A DNA stretch of 45,914 bases from Paenibacillus radicis (ex Gao et al. 2016) (GCF_014641555.1 NZ_BMHY01000020.1:1-45914), one strand, 5' to 3'. Positions 1-8,073 are shown, counted from the stretch's first letter. Translations and numbers: made by a program. Notes: generated by a model from the letters alone, not told the origin.

Positions 1-656
1 TGAGCTTTTCTTCAAGCACCTGTTATTTGTAGGGTAAAACTCCGGATTACGGGGGCCTAACCGCTTTTGCATTTTGAGGGCTGTTTTGGGCAGTTTGCGG
101 CTGATCAAAATGCACTTTTGCATTTTGTTCCTCATTAACGCAGGCAGGGGTATGGTGAATGGTTACTGGTTCGTGACATCATGCGTATCGTATGTCGAGC
201 GTGTTGAATTGTCCCAGACTTTTAACATCACAATATGATGTGTAAACCCTCCACAAAGTCAATTTGAGGAGGGTTTTTTATAGTTAATGGGGAGCATTTT
301 GGCGTTTTCAGACCATTTCCTTCAGTCTGCCATCCATCTTTTAACCTCCCTCTATGCCCGGGGGTTGCATCACTTTCGGATGCCAAACGATAAACGGGAT
401 AAACTAAGCAGAAATCTCTCTTCTCGTGTATCCTCACAGTTCCAAGCACATAAGCCAACACACGCGGTGTAGCGTCGCAGATCGGAGGCAGCCTCTCCGG
501 TTTCTTCTTTTTTTAAGTCCTTAGTCACTTGCGCAACAAATTTACATTGTAGATACAAGTTTGAAATATGTATCTGTTTAAATACATACAGGACCAACAA
601 GCGATGCCGGTCAATCACGCGGGATACTTATTTAGATGAAAATAGGATGTGCTTAC
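1..656. other. Gene-free leader region of the window
   Basis: No convincing gene is seen here. Two copies of CTTTTGCATTTTG lie at 64-76 and 115-127. The second copy is part of a perfect inverted repeat, CAAAATGCA (106-114) and TGCATTTTG (119-127), around a 4-base loop; it has no T-run, so it may be an operator or a cruciform rather than a terminator. A real terminator follows at 244-280. The stretch 541-590 is AT-rich with short dyads (ATGTAT/ATACAT) and probably carries the promoter of the ATP-grasp operon, but no near-consensus box pair can be fixed. Confidence 0.5.
244..280 (+). terminator. Rho-independent terminator, probably for a gene left of the window
   Basis: AAACCCTCC (244-252) pairs with GGAGGGTTT (268-276), followed by T residues to about 279. 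The run of A before the stem means it could also act on the other strand. Confidence 0.75.
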
Positions 657-1844
657 ATGAAACATAAAGCGGTCATTTTGGGCTGTAATTATTATATAGG
701 CCTTAGCACGATTCGCTGCCTGGGTCTACACGGTATTCATACGGTAGCGGTGGACTATTCCAGCAAGCAGGCTTACGGTGCCAAGTCGAAGTTTTGCTCG
801 GAGCAGCTAATCGCTCCTCATTACAAGGAGGACAAAGAAGGCTTTGTCCGGTTTTTGATCGATTATGCCAGCAAGCAAAGCCACCCGCCAGTTCTTATTC
901 CTTGCCATGATTCCTATGTTGAGATCGTGGATGAGCATTTGGCGAAGCTGAAGCGCTATTACTTGATTCCGCAGACGGAACAAGGGCTGTATACGAAGGT
1001 CATGGATAAAGGGACGCTTCATCTTCTGGCAACACAAAACAATGTTCGTGTACCAGAAACGGTGAAGCTGAATGACGAGCATTTTTTCGAGAAAATTGAA
1101 AATATTATTCAATATCCCTGTATCGTCAAACCGGTTGATTCTCCGGCCTTTGTTGCCCACTTCCGGCGCAAGCTCTTCAAAGTACATAACAAGGTGGAGC
1201 TGATCAAGGCATTGGATGAGGCAGAGCAGGCCGGGCTGGAAGTGATCGTGCAGCGCATTATTCCAGGATTCGACGATCATATGTACACCTTTGACGCTTA
1301 CCTTAATCAACAATCTCAGGTAACGAATTGGGTAAGCTGCCGCAAGCTTCGCCAGTATCCGGTTAATTTTGGAGCCTCGGTCTATACCGAGTATAAGAAG
1401 ACACCGGAATTGTATGAGATTGGTGCGAAATTTCTGGAGCACATTGGATGGAAGGGGTTCGCGGAAATTGAGTTCAAGAAGGATGCGGAAACCGGTCAAT
1501 TTTATTTAATTGAGATTAATGTCCGCATTACAAATTTGAACGTCTTGCTCCAGCAGGCGGGGATGAATATTCCGTACCTTACTTATTGTGAATTGACTGG
1601 AAACGTTCAGCGCCAATCCGCAGAAGCAAGAGCAACAAAGCGTGTATTCTGGTACGCCTACGAAGATCTGCTCGCGATACGCGATTATTGGAGATCGGGA
1701 CAGCTGACACGCACCCAAGTTGTTCGTTCGTTGCTATTCCGGCCTAAGGCTTATGCGATATGGGATTGGAAGGATCCGCAGCCAGCCCTCGCATACATGG
1801 GGATACTGTTAGGCAAATTTCTTAGGAAAGCACGCAAAGGCTAA
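657..1844 (+). CDS. ATP-grasp carboxylate-amine ligase (D-aspartate ligase-like)
   Basis: This is probably a cytoplasmic ATP-dependent ligase joining a carboxylate to an amine. The N-terminus (KAVILGCNYYIGLSTIR) looks like the pre-ATP-grasp fold of COG3919-type ligases, the group that includes the D-aspartate ligase Aslfm of Enterococcus faecium. The central part carries ATP-grasp features, including the lysine strand YPCIVKPVDS and the metal-binding strand IEINVRITN near residue 290. Starting at 657 gives 395 residues; an in-frame ATG at 636 exists, but AGGAT at 644-648 is better spaced for 657. It is followed by a MurE-like ligase and an aspartate racemase in one operon, which suggests a D-amino acid (D-Asp or D-Glu) substrate. 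The family assignment is fairly firm; the substrate is inferred from neighbours. Confidence 0.8.
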   Translation: MKHKAVILGCNYYIGLSTIRCLGLHGIHTVAVDYSSKQAYGAKSKFCSEQLIAPHYKEDKEGFVRFLIDYASKQSHPPVLIPCHDSYVEIVDEHLAKLKRYYLIPQTEQGLYTKVMDKGTLHLLATQNNVRVPETVKLNDEHFFEKIENIIQYPCIVKPVDSPAFVAHFRRKLFKVHNKVELIKALDEAEQAGLEVIVQRIIPGFDDHMYTFDAYLNQQSQVTNWVSCRKLRQYPVNFGASVYTEYKKTPELYEIGAKFLEHIGWKGFAEIEFKKDAETGQFYLIEINVRITNLNVLLQQAGMNIPYLTYCELTGNVQRQSAEARATKRVFWYAYEDLLAIRDYWRSGQLTRTQVVRSLLFRPKAYAIWDWKDPQPALAYMGILLGKFLRKARKG

Positions 1845-1882
1845 CCCATATGACACAGATGCTTACAGAGGAGGTTCGCTTT

Positions 1883-3424
1883 ATGTTGTTGTCATCCATC
1901 GTTGCCAGTCTCGAACATACCCTTATGCAAGGTGATCCGCAAATTGAGATAACTGGAATTGCCTTTGACTCGAGGGAAGTGAAAAAGGGTAGTCTATTTG
2001 TTGCTATCACAGGCTTCGAAACAGACGGGCACCAGTATATTGATCAAGCTATCGAGCGTGGAGCTGTTGCCGTCATAGTTGAAAAGAAAGTCGAGGTTAG
2101 AGCCGGAATTCCGATTCTAATGGTGCAGGATGCTAGAGAAGCCCTTGCCAAGCTCTCGGCTGTCTTTTACGGGAATCCCACTGCGGATATGAATCTTATT
2201 GGTGTTACGGGGACGAATGGCAAAACCTCCATCACGTATCTCATTCAAGCGATATTGGAGCAAGCAGGCCGTTCGGTAGGACTGATTGGCACAATGGGCA
2301 GCCAGATCAAGGGCGACGCGGTTGAAACCCGGAATACAACACCTGAATCTCTTCATTTGCAGCAATTGTTTGCAACGATGAGGGAGTCGGGAGTAGAGGA
2401 TTGCGTCATGGAGGTCTCTTCCCATGCTTTGCACTTGAAGCGTACGGCGTACAGCCGGTTCAATACGGGTATCTTCACGAATTTAACGCCAGATCATCTG
2501 GAGCTTCATCAGTCCATGGAAAATTATTTTGAAGCGAAGGCCCAATTATTCGAGCAAACGACCGAGATGAACATTATTAATGCAGATGATCCTTACGGTC
2601 TGCTGCTCATCAAGAGGCTGAATGATCGCAACGCTCCAGTCCTTTCTTACGGCATTCATCCTTCATGCGACATCTATGCCACTCATATTCAATGTTTGGA
2701 AAACCGCTCTGTATTCACCGCACATACTCCGGCTGGGGAGATTGCCATTCAGATTCATTTTCCGGGGATGATCTATGTTTATAATGCATTGGCGGCGATT
2801 GCCTATGGGGTCAGCCAAGGAATCAGTCTCTCCACGATTCAGCTTGGACTCCATAACCTAACCGGTATTCGAGGAAGAATGGAGACCGTGTACGAGGACG
2901 CAGCCAATAAAGTAGTCGTCGATTTCGCTCACACGGAAGACGGTTTGGAGCAGGTGCTTACAACGATTCGTTCTTTTGCAAGCGGCAGAGTTATTCTAGT
3001 ATTCGGCGTTTACGGAGCGGATGGCATTCATGGGGAACGGAAGCGCAGAGCGATGGGCAAGGTGGCTGGAACATATGCGGATATATCTGTCGTTACCTCG
3101 GATAACCCGAAACGTCAAAATCCTGTGCGTCTCATTCATGAAATCACTAGAGGAGTTAAGCAGGCGGGGGGCAGTTATCACTCCTTCGTTGACCGTAAGG
3201 AAGCCATTCATTTTGCATTATCTCAATGTCTGCCGGGAGATATCGTCCTCATTACGGGCAAAGGCCATGAGACAACTCAGCTATTAGGAAGCACGCTAGC
3301 GCCCTTTAATGAGAAAGAAATTGTCAATGCGTTTATGACAGCGAAAAATCTGGCTGGATCTGCAATTATCCATTCTATTCATGCAGCAGAATTGGACACG
3401 CTAGAAATTGTCAGGGGGAAATAA
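1883..3424 (+). CDS. Divergent MurE-type Mur ligase (paralogue)
   Basis: This is an ATP-dependent amide ligase of the MurE family, which normally adds the third amino acid to UDP-MurNAc-dipeptide. Three Mur-ligase domains are visible: an N-terminal part with GIAFDSREV, the P-loop GVTGTNGKTS near residue 107, and a C-terminal domain with GRMETV and GKGHETTQ. The start at 1883 is preceded by AGAGGAGG (1867-1874) with 8-base spacing; the ATG at 1850 has no such site. It gives 513 residues, the usual MurE length. Several signatures are altered: the usual GGDRD-GKRP stretch reads YGADGIHGERKR, NLTRDHLD reads NLTPDHLE, and the diaminopimelate motif DNPR-x-E reads DNPKRQ. It is therefore probably not the housekeeping MurE. 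The gene lies between an ATP-grasp ligase and an Asp/Glu racemase. Confidence 0.85.
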   Translation: MLLSSIVASLEHTLMQGDPQIEITGIAFDSREVKKGSLFVAITGFETDGHQYIDQAIERGAVAVIVEKKVEVRAGIPILMVQDAREALAKLSAVFYGNPTADMNLIGVTGTNGKTSITYLIQAILEQAGRSVGLIGTMGSQIKGDAVETRNTTPESLHLQQLFATMRESGVEDCVMEVSSHALHLKRTAYSRFNTGIFTNLTPDHLELHQSMENYFEAKAQLFEQTTEMNIINADDPYGLLLIKRLNDRNAPVLSYGIHPSCDIYATHIQCLENRSVFTAHTPAGEIAIQIHFPGMIYVYNALAAIAYGVSQGISLSTIQLGLHNLTGIRGRMETVYEDAANKVVVDFAHTEDGLEQVLTTIRSFASGRVILVFGVYGADGIHGERKRRAMGKVAGTYADISVVTSDNPKRQNPVRLIHEITRGVKQAGGSYHSFVDRKEAIHFALSQCLPGDIVLITGKGHETTQLLGSTLAPFNEKEIVNAFMTAKNLAGSAIIHSIHAAELDTLEIVRGK

Positions 3425-3426
3425 GG

Positions 3427-4212
3427 ATGTCGATACGGGGGGTAGCAGCGGTTACGGCACGTCAGCGGTTAGGCGTACTTGGCGGAATGGGGCCACAAGC
3501 TACGGCTGTATTTATGGAACGGGTGATCGCGAGAACGGCTGCAAAGCAAGATCAGGAGCATATTGATATGATCGTTCTGAATCATGCTTCGTTGCCTGAT
3601 CGAACGGACGCCATAACGAGCGGCGATCATGTTGCTTTTATAGAGGCGGTTCGTAAAGATCTGGAGCTGCTCGAGCTGGCGGGAACGGCAAATATCGCGA
3701 TTCCTTGCAATACTTCGCATTTCTTCTATGAGCAAATGCAGCGGTTGACGTCTGTTCCGATCATTCATATGGTCAATGAAACGGTTCAGGAAGTAAGCAA
3801 GTCGGGCGACCCGGTTAGTCGTGTTGGTCTGCTCGCTACGGACGGTACGATCAAGAGCGGCGTGTATGCCGAAAGCTGCGAGCGCTATGGCTTGGAATAT
3901 GTGATTCCGGCACAATCCCTTCAACGGAAGGTATCGCAAATCATTTATGAGCAAGTCAAACGAGATGGAAATTTAAATGCTGTTGAATTGATAAAAGTTG
4001 TGCAGCAAATGAGAGAGACGTATCGCTGTGACCGGATCATTCTGGCATGTACGGAGTTGTCTTGCATTCCGCTGCCGCTGCAAATAAGAAGCTATGTAAT
4101 AGATGCGATGGATGTTCTGGTCGAGCGTGCGATTGAGCGGTCCGGAGGAGCTTATTTGGCCAAAGGCAATTTCCGCGAGAGAATTAAAGCCTATGAAGCC
4201 GGCATCATTTGA
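3427..4212 (+). CDS. Aspartate/glutamate racemase family protein
   Basis: This is a cofactor-independent amino acid racemase, probably interconverting L- and D-Asp or Glu. The N-terminal GVLGGMGPQAT is typical of aspartate racemases. Both catalytic cysteines are present, in PCNTSHFF and in ACTELS. The length, 261 residues, is close to that of the family, with about 13 extra residues before the first strand. The start lies 2 bases after the MurE-like stop, with AGGGGGA just upstream, so the two are almost certainly co-translated. In this operon it would supply a D-amino acid to the two ligases. The family is certain; Asp versus Glu specificity is not settled by what can be seen. Confidence 0.88.
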   Translation: MSIRGVAAVTARQRLGVLGGMGPQATAVFMERVIARTAAKQDQEHIDMIVLNHASLPDRTDAITSGDHVAFIEAVRKDLELLELAGTANIAIPCNTSHFFYEQMQRLTSVPIIHMVNETVQEVSKSGDPVSRVGLLATDGTIKSGVYAESCERYGLEYVIPAQSLQRKVSQIIYEQVKRDGNLNAVELIKVVQQMRETYRCDRIILACTELSCIPLPLQIRSYVIDAMDVLVERAIERSGGAYLAKGNFRERIKAYEAGII

Positions 4213-4214
4213 CT

Positions 4215-4389
4215 ATTGAGAACAATCGGTAAAAAATAATTATTTACTGATCGTTCTCAATATGTTATTATCGAAATTGTGAGAAGGATGACGGCCTTCG
4301 CGGCCAAAATTTCTCTAATAGATCTAACAAGTTTTGAAGTGGTCCGGTAGAAATTTTTTTACTCTTTTTAGAATGATCGTTCCCAATTG
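4215..4389 (+). promoter_or_regulatory. Promoter with a 19-bp inverted repeat and a second operator-like copy
   Basis: Bases 4215-4233 and 4243-4261 form a near-perfect 19-bp inverted repeat (one A-C mismatch, one G-T pair). Its right arm overlaps a promoter: TTTACT (4243-4248), 17 bases, TATTAT (4266-4271). The sequence TGATCGTTCTCAAT (4248-4261) recurs as TGATCGTTCCCAAT at 4374-4387, where GAATGATCGTTC is itself nearly palindromic. This looks like a repressor operator in front of the SDR gene at 4462. The inverted repeat may also help end the preceding operon, although no T-run follows. The 5' leader also holds a GGCC-TTCGC-GGCC hairpin (4293-4305). Confidence 0.5.
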
Positions 4390-4461
4390 AGGACGATGGA
4401 TACAACAGGTTCATTAAGTACAACAGTTGTTCACTAATAAAAGCAAAGGGAGCGGATTAGC

Positions 4462-5235
4462 ATGGGAAGACTGAATGGAAAAGTAGCATTAATTACAGGC
4501 GGAAATAGCGGAATTGGACTCGCGACGGCCAAGCGGTTTGTAGAAGAAGGTGCAAAGGTTATTATTACAGGACGGAATCAATCCACGTTGGATGCAGCCG
4601 TTCAACAGCTTGGTTCGAACGTTCTGGCCGTCCAAGCAGATGCTACTGATCCGGCAAGCGCAGAAAAAGCGGTAGCTGCGGCAGTCGATACATTCGGCGG
4701 ACTGGATATTGTGTTCGCGAATGCTGGTATTTCGGCTCAAACACCGGTGGGAGGGACGGAGTTATCCGTTTTCGAAGAAGTGCTCAAAGTAAACGTAACT
4801 GGCGTATTCTTTCTTGTTCAAGCAGCAGCAGCACATTTAAGATCAGGTGGTTCCGTCATATTGAACACATCCGTTCTGGCTAAAGCGGGCAGCCCGGGCT
4901 ATGCGGCATATGCAGCTAGCAAAGGTGCTATTAGCAGCATGGCACGAGTGTTGGCATCGGAATTGTCACCGCGAGGCATTCGTGTGAACTCCGTTTCTCC
5001 TGGCGCAACACGCACCCCAATCTGGGGACAGTCGACAGATGAAGGCTTTGCGAAGCTGGAGTCCGTACTTTCGCGCAGCATTCCGCTGAAGCGATTGGGT
5101 GAGCCTGAAGAAATTGCGAATGTCGCATTGTTTCTGGCGTCGGATGAATCCTCATTTGTCCAAGGTGCTGAGATCAGCGCAGATGGAGGCGCAGGGGCAT
5201 CTCCACTGGGCGCTCCGATTTATCGCCAAGGGTAA
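4462..5235 (+). CDS. SDR family oxidoreductase (3-oxoacyl-ACP reductase/glucose dehydrogenase-like)
   Basis: This is a classical short-chain dehydrogenase/reductase, soluble and NAD(P)-dependent. The cofactor motif TGGNSGIG is at residues 12-19, NAG at 87-89, the catalytic Ser at 137 and the YAASK motif at 150-154, so the triad is complete. At 257 residues it has the normal length. The ATG at 4462 is preceded by AAAGGGAGCGG. The gene sits behind a promoter with operator-like repeats (4215-4389), which suggests inducible expression. The substrate cannot be read from the sequence. A second SDR follows 73 bases downstream and may be co-transcribed. Confidence 0.88.
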   Translation: MGRLNGKVALITGGNSGIGLATAKRFVEEGAKVIITGRNQSTLDAAVQQLGSNVLAVQADATDPASAEKAVAAAVDTFGGLDIVFANAGISAQTPVGGTELSVFEEVLKVNVTGVFFLVQAAAAHLRSGGSVILNTSVLAKAGSPGYAAYAASKGAISSMARVLASELSPRGIRVNSVSPGATRTPIWGQSTDEGFAKLESVLSRSIPLKRLGEPEEIANVALFLASDESSFVQGAEISADGGAGASPLGAPIYRQG

Positions 5236-5308
5236 CATGGATCGGCTGATCCGCAACCATTAACAACAACATGAAGTAATATTTTATTATAGAATAGGAT
5301 GGTTATTA

Positions 5309-6121
5309 ATGAGTAAAGTATGGTTTATTACAGGGACATCTTCAGGATTTGGCCGTAAGTTTGTCGAGCAATTGCTGGATACCGGGGACAAAATTGTAGC
5401 AACCGCACGGAAGCTGGAGGACATTGCCGATCTGAAGGCAAAATCACCTGACAATGTCCATCTTGCGGTGCTGGATGTAACGAATAAGGAGCAAATTCAA
5501 GCTGCGGTTCAAGAGGCGGTAGCCAAATTCGGCACGATTGATATTGTCGTCAACAACGCAGGCTATGGGCTGTTTGGGATGCTAGAGGAATATACCGACG
5601 AGCAAATTCGTCATCAATTTGACGTCAATGTATTTGGAATGCTGGACGTCATCCGCGAGACGCTGCCGGTCTTCAAGAAACAGGGCTCCGGCCATTACGT
5701 AAATATCTCATCCGTGTTCGGCGTGTGGGCCGTACCGGCATACAGCATTTATGCAGCTTCTAAGTTTGCTGTTGAGGGCTTCTCCAAAGCGATGTCCGCT
5801 GAGCTTGCTCCATTCGGCATCAAGACAACGATCGTGGAGCCAGGTGTGTTCGAAACGGAATTTATGGGACAATCCCAAAAACAGTCCAACCCGCTTCCGG
5901 AATATGCTCCAGTCTATGAGGCTTTCTACCAAAGCTACAACTCGCTTCAATTAGGCAAACAGGACAAAGCGGTGGAAGCAATGATCGCGATGATCAACAG
6001 CGACAATCCTCCGCTGCATTTCCCAGTCGGCTCGATGGCTACCTACAGTATCAGCGATGCTCTGAGCAAACGGATCGAAGAAGTGAAGGAATGGGAGAAC
6101 GTCTCCCATATTGCAGAATAA
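5309..6121 (+). CDS. SDR family NAD(P)-dependent oxidoreductase
   Basis: This is a second classical short-chain dehydrogenase/reductase, not close to the first one. The cofactor motif TGTSSGFG is at residues 8-15, NNAG at 82-85, the catalytic Ser at 134/135 and YAASK at 148-152. The 270-residue length and the C-terminal extension after the core match the retinol-dehydrogenase-like SDR group often annotated simply as oxidoreductase. The start is ATG with AGGATGG upstream. A strong terminator follows at 6144-6175, so it is the last gene of the two-SDR unit. The substrate is unknown. Confidence 0.87.
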   Translation: MSKVWFITGTSSGFGRKFVEQLLDTGDKIVATARKLEDIADLKAKSPDNVHLAVLDVTNKEQIQAAVQEAVAKFGTIDIVVNNAGYGLFGMLEEYTDEQIRHQFDVNVFGMLDVIRETLPVFKKQGSGHYVNISSVFGVWAVPAYSIYAASKFAVEGFSKAMSAELAPFGIKTTIVEPGVFETEFMGQSQKQSNPLPEYAPVYEAFYQSYNSLQLGKQDKAVEAMIAMINSDNPPLHFPVGSMATYSISDALSKRIEEVKEWENVSHIAE

Positions 6122-6143
6122 GTTGAATGATTGCTGGCAAATG

Positions 6144-6175
6144 GCCGCTCCGTTACTACGGGGCGGCTGTTTTTG
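6144..6175 (+). terminator. Rho-independent terminator after the SDR pair
   Basis: GCCGCTCCG (6144-6152) pairs with CGGGGCGGC (6159-6167) with one G-T pair and a 6-base loop, followed by TGTTTTTGTT. Confidence 0.85.
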
Positions 6176-6220
6176 TTACTGGAAGGGATACATCTCATTA
6201 ATACCATAAACATAAAAAAC

Positions 6221-6267
6221 CTTACTACGGTTATGTGCTACTTTTTCATGGTCACATGTTTTATAAT
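6221..6267 (+). promoter_or_regulatory. Putative promoter and operator of the tetR-type gene
   Basis: TATAAT at 6262-6267 is a perfect -10 box 27 bases before the TetR-type start codon; the -35 region (TACTTT) is weak. At 6222-6233 TTACTACGGTTA matches the palindrome TTACCTCGGTAA in the next promoter (6981-6992) at 9 of 12 positions. This is consistent with one regulator acting on both, but it is inference. Confidence 0.4.
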
Positions 6268-6293
6268 ATGGACAAAGGAGCTGGGAGCATATT

Positions 6294-6869
6294 ATGAGTG
6301 CAAGAGGTGCAACCAAAGAAGCCATTTTGAATGTAAGCATCAATTTATTTAATAAATATGGGTTCGATCAAGTCACGATCAATCAAATTTGTAAAGAGAT
6401 CAGTGTGACCAAAACTGCGTTTTACTACCACTTCAAGTCCAAGGATCAGTTGATAACCGAATTATTTTCCTTTGACAACATGATATCCAATGATGATTTA
6501 CTGGATATTCTGTCGGTCAACGATTATGCAGACCAGGCCATGAAAGTCATGGAGATTTATGTGAAGCACAGCGTTCGCTTGGGCGTCGAAATGACGAAGG
6601 AAAACTACAGAGTTCACCTTCGGAACCAAATACTCCCTCTAGATAAGAGCAAATCATCCTTATTGGGCAATATTATTCCCACTCTGATCCAACGGGCCAA
6701 AGATGAAGGCCAGATTAGGAATCCAGCGAGTGCCGAGGATTTGCTCGATTCGATGTGCATTATTGCCAACGGTATTATTCTGAATTGGGCGACTATGGGT
6801 GGCAGCTTCGATATTCTGGAAGAAACGAAGAAGCGATTCGAAATTTTGTTGGTTGTTAAAGCAGAATAG
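6294..6869 (+). CDS. TetR/AcrR family transcriptional regulator
   Basis: This is a DNA-binding repressor with an N-terminal TetR helix-turn-helix: residues of about 5-52 include AILNVSINLFNKYGFDQVT and VTKTAFYYHFKSKDQL, the typical recognition-helix end. The remaining 140 residues are the ligand-binding and dimerisation domain, which is not conserved. The 191-residue length is normal. The start is ATG with AAGGAGCTGGGAG upstream. A terminator follows at once (6884-6918). The next gene, an NmrA-like protein, has a perfect consensus promoter with a palindrome in its spacer, so it is the likely target. The inducer is unknown. Confidence 0.88.
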   Translation: MSARGATKEAILNVSINLFNKYGFDQVTINQICKEISVTKTAFYYHFKSKDQLITELFSFDNMISNDDLLDILSVNDYADQAMKVMEIYVKHSVRLGVEMTKENYRVHLRNQILPLDKSKSSLLGNIIPTLIQRAKDEGQIRNPASAEDLLDSMCIIANGIILNWATMGGSFDILEETKKRFEILLVVKAE

Positions 6870-6883
6870 GTGAATCAATTTGG

Positions 6884-6918
6884 AACGCTCCGCACAGCAG
6901 TTGTGGAGCGTTTTTTTT
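6884..6918 (+). terminator. Rho-independent terminator after the tetR-type gene
   Basis: AACGCTCC (6884-6891) pairs with GGAGCGTT (6905-6912), followed by a run of T to 6918. Confidence 0.88.
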
Positions 6919-6969
6919 AATTTGTATGTTCCGTGTCAGCTCATCCTCCTGAATTACATTACCATAGTG

Positions 6970-6998
6970 TTGACAAAACTTTACCTCGGTAATATAAT
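6970..6998 (+). promoter_or_regulatory. Consensus sigma-A promoter with a palindromic operator in the spacer
   Basis: TTGACA (6970-6975), a 17-base spacer and TATAAT (6993-6998) match the vegetative consensus at every position. The spacer ends in the 12-bp palindrome TTACC-TC-GGTAA (6981-6992), which abuts the -10 box. A promoter this strong with a buried operator is expected to be kept off by a repressor; the adjacent TetR-type protein is the natural candidate. Confidence 0.8.
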
Positions 6999-7040
6999 TC
7001 GATTGTTCTATAAACGATATTTAGACGGGAGAGGTTCGAT

Positions 7041-7946
7041 ATGGAGTCCAACAAAACAAAACCAATATTGGTTATAGGAGGCACAGGAACCCAGGGAGGA
7101 AATGTAGCCCGTGAGTTGCTGAAGCATGGTCATCATGTGCGGATCCTGACCAGAAATCTGGAGTCTTCAGCTGCCAAGGCGATGGCTATCCTGGGGGCGG
7201 AGATGATACAAGGTGACATGGCCGATCCAGCATCGTTGGAACCAGCCATGCAGAATGTATCGGCGATTTTTTCAGCGCAGTACGCCGACCCCTATGATCC
7301 AACGGTCGAGCCGCGTAATGCTGCAAACATTGTACAGGCTGCAAGGAAATTCGGAATTGAACAAATCGTACACACCTCGGTCGCCGGCAGCAATTTATTT
7401 CCTTGGTGGGATAAATATGAGTTAATGGTTCAGACTTGGGAGAATAAATACGTCATCGAAGAGCTTGTACGTAATGGCGGTTTCCCATATTGGACGATTC
7501 TACATCCTTGCTGGTTTATGGAGAATTTTTTGGAGCCTAATTCAGTCTATATGGCACCGGAACTTAAGAACGGAGTTTTGTTTGGCTCGATGAAAGCAGA
7601 TACCCCGTTGAAATTGAATTCCGGGGAGGATACAGCCCAGTTCGCTCGTGCAGCTTTTGAGAATCCGGTGAAGTTTAATAGAAAGGACATTAATATCGCA
7701 AGCGACGAGCTTTCCATGACTCAGATTGCTCAAACGCTGAGTCGTTTTCTTCATAAGGAAGTGGTTTTTGAAACGCTTAGCGCTGAGGAAACCGTGAAAC
7801 GCGGCATGCTCGAGGGAACAGTTAATTTCATGGAGTGGTTAGAGGTCGTCCCCGGTTACGGATTTGATATAAATGAAACGAGGGAGTATGACGTGCCGCT
7901 TAAGTCCTTTGAGGTGTGGGTTGAAGAGAACAAACATCGGTTTTAA
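7041..7946 (+). CDS. NmrA-like NAD(P)-binding protein
   Basis: This is an atypical SDR of the NmrA/HSCARG type. The N-terminal VIGGTGTQGGNVA (residues 11-23) is the glycine-rich dinucleotide-binding loop, followed by the beta-strand end RILTRN. The catalytic YxxxK of classical SDRs is not obvious, as is usual for NmrA-like proteins, which often act as redox sensors or quinone reductases. The 301-residue length fits. GGGAGAGG lies 8 bases before the ATG. The gene has its own consensus promoter with an operator, next to a TetR-type gene, so it is probably induced by a small molecule. The substrate is unknown. Confidence 0.83.
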   Translation: MESNKTKPILVIGGTGTQGGNVARELLKHGHHVRILTRNLESSAAKAMAILGAEMIQGDMADPASLEPAMQNVSAIFSAQYADPYDPTVEPRNAANIVQAARKFGIEQIVHTSVAGSNLFPWWDKYELMVQTWENKYVIEELVRNGGFPYWTILHPCWFMENFLEPNSVYMAPELKNGVLFGSMKADTPLKLNSGEDTAQFARAAFENPVKFNRKDINIASDELSMTQIAQTLSRFLHKEVVFETLSAEETVKRGMLEGTVNFMEWLEVVPGYGFDINETREYDVPLKSFEVWVEENKHRF

Positions 7947-8017
7947 ATGAACCGAGAGGAGCTTTAAGAAAATGGATATTCTGCTTTCAATGCGGAATGG
8001 TTAAATGGTCTGATTTG

Positions 8018-8073
8018 AAGTGCCGGCAATAAGCCACAATTCGCATGACGACTTGTGGCTTATTGCCTCACTT
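8018..8073. terminator. Strong bidirectional terminator between convergent genes
   Basis: GGCAATAAGCCACAA (8025-8039) pairs perfectly with TTGTGGCTTATTGCC (8053-8067), and AAGTG/CACTT (8018-8022/8069-8073) extends the stem. It separates the NmrA-like gene from the convergent sensor kinase gene, whose stop codon begins at the base of the stem. Confidence 0.9.

Noticed and set aside
807..1499. Long open frame on the minus strand within the ATP-grasp gene
   Set aside because: It is antisense to a gene with clear family motifs, has no ribosome binding site, and its translation shows no recognisable pattern.
657..3424. Cyanophycin synthetase
   Set aside because: Cyanophycin synthetase is one chain with an ATP-grasp and a Mur-ligase domain; here the parts are separate genes that resemble D-Asp ligase and MurE more closely, and a racemase is present. 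Only the analogy is kept.
6131..6352. Open frame of 73 codons between the second SDR and the TetR-type gene
   Set aside because: It runs through a strong terminator and a -10 box and into the TetR-type gene in another frame; there is no ribosome binding site.
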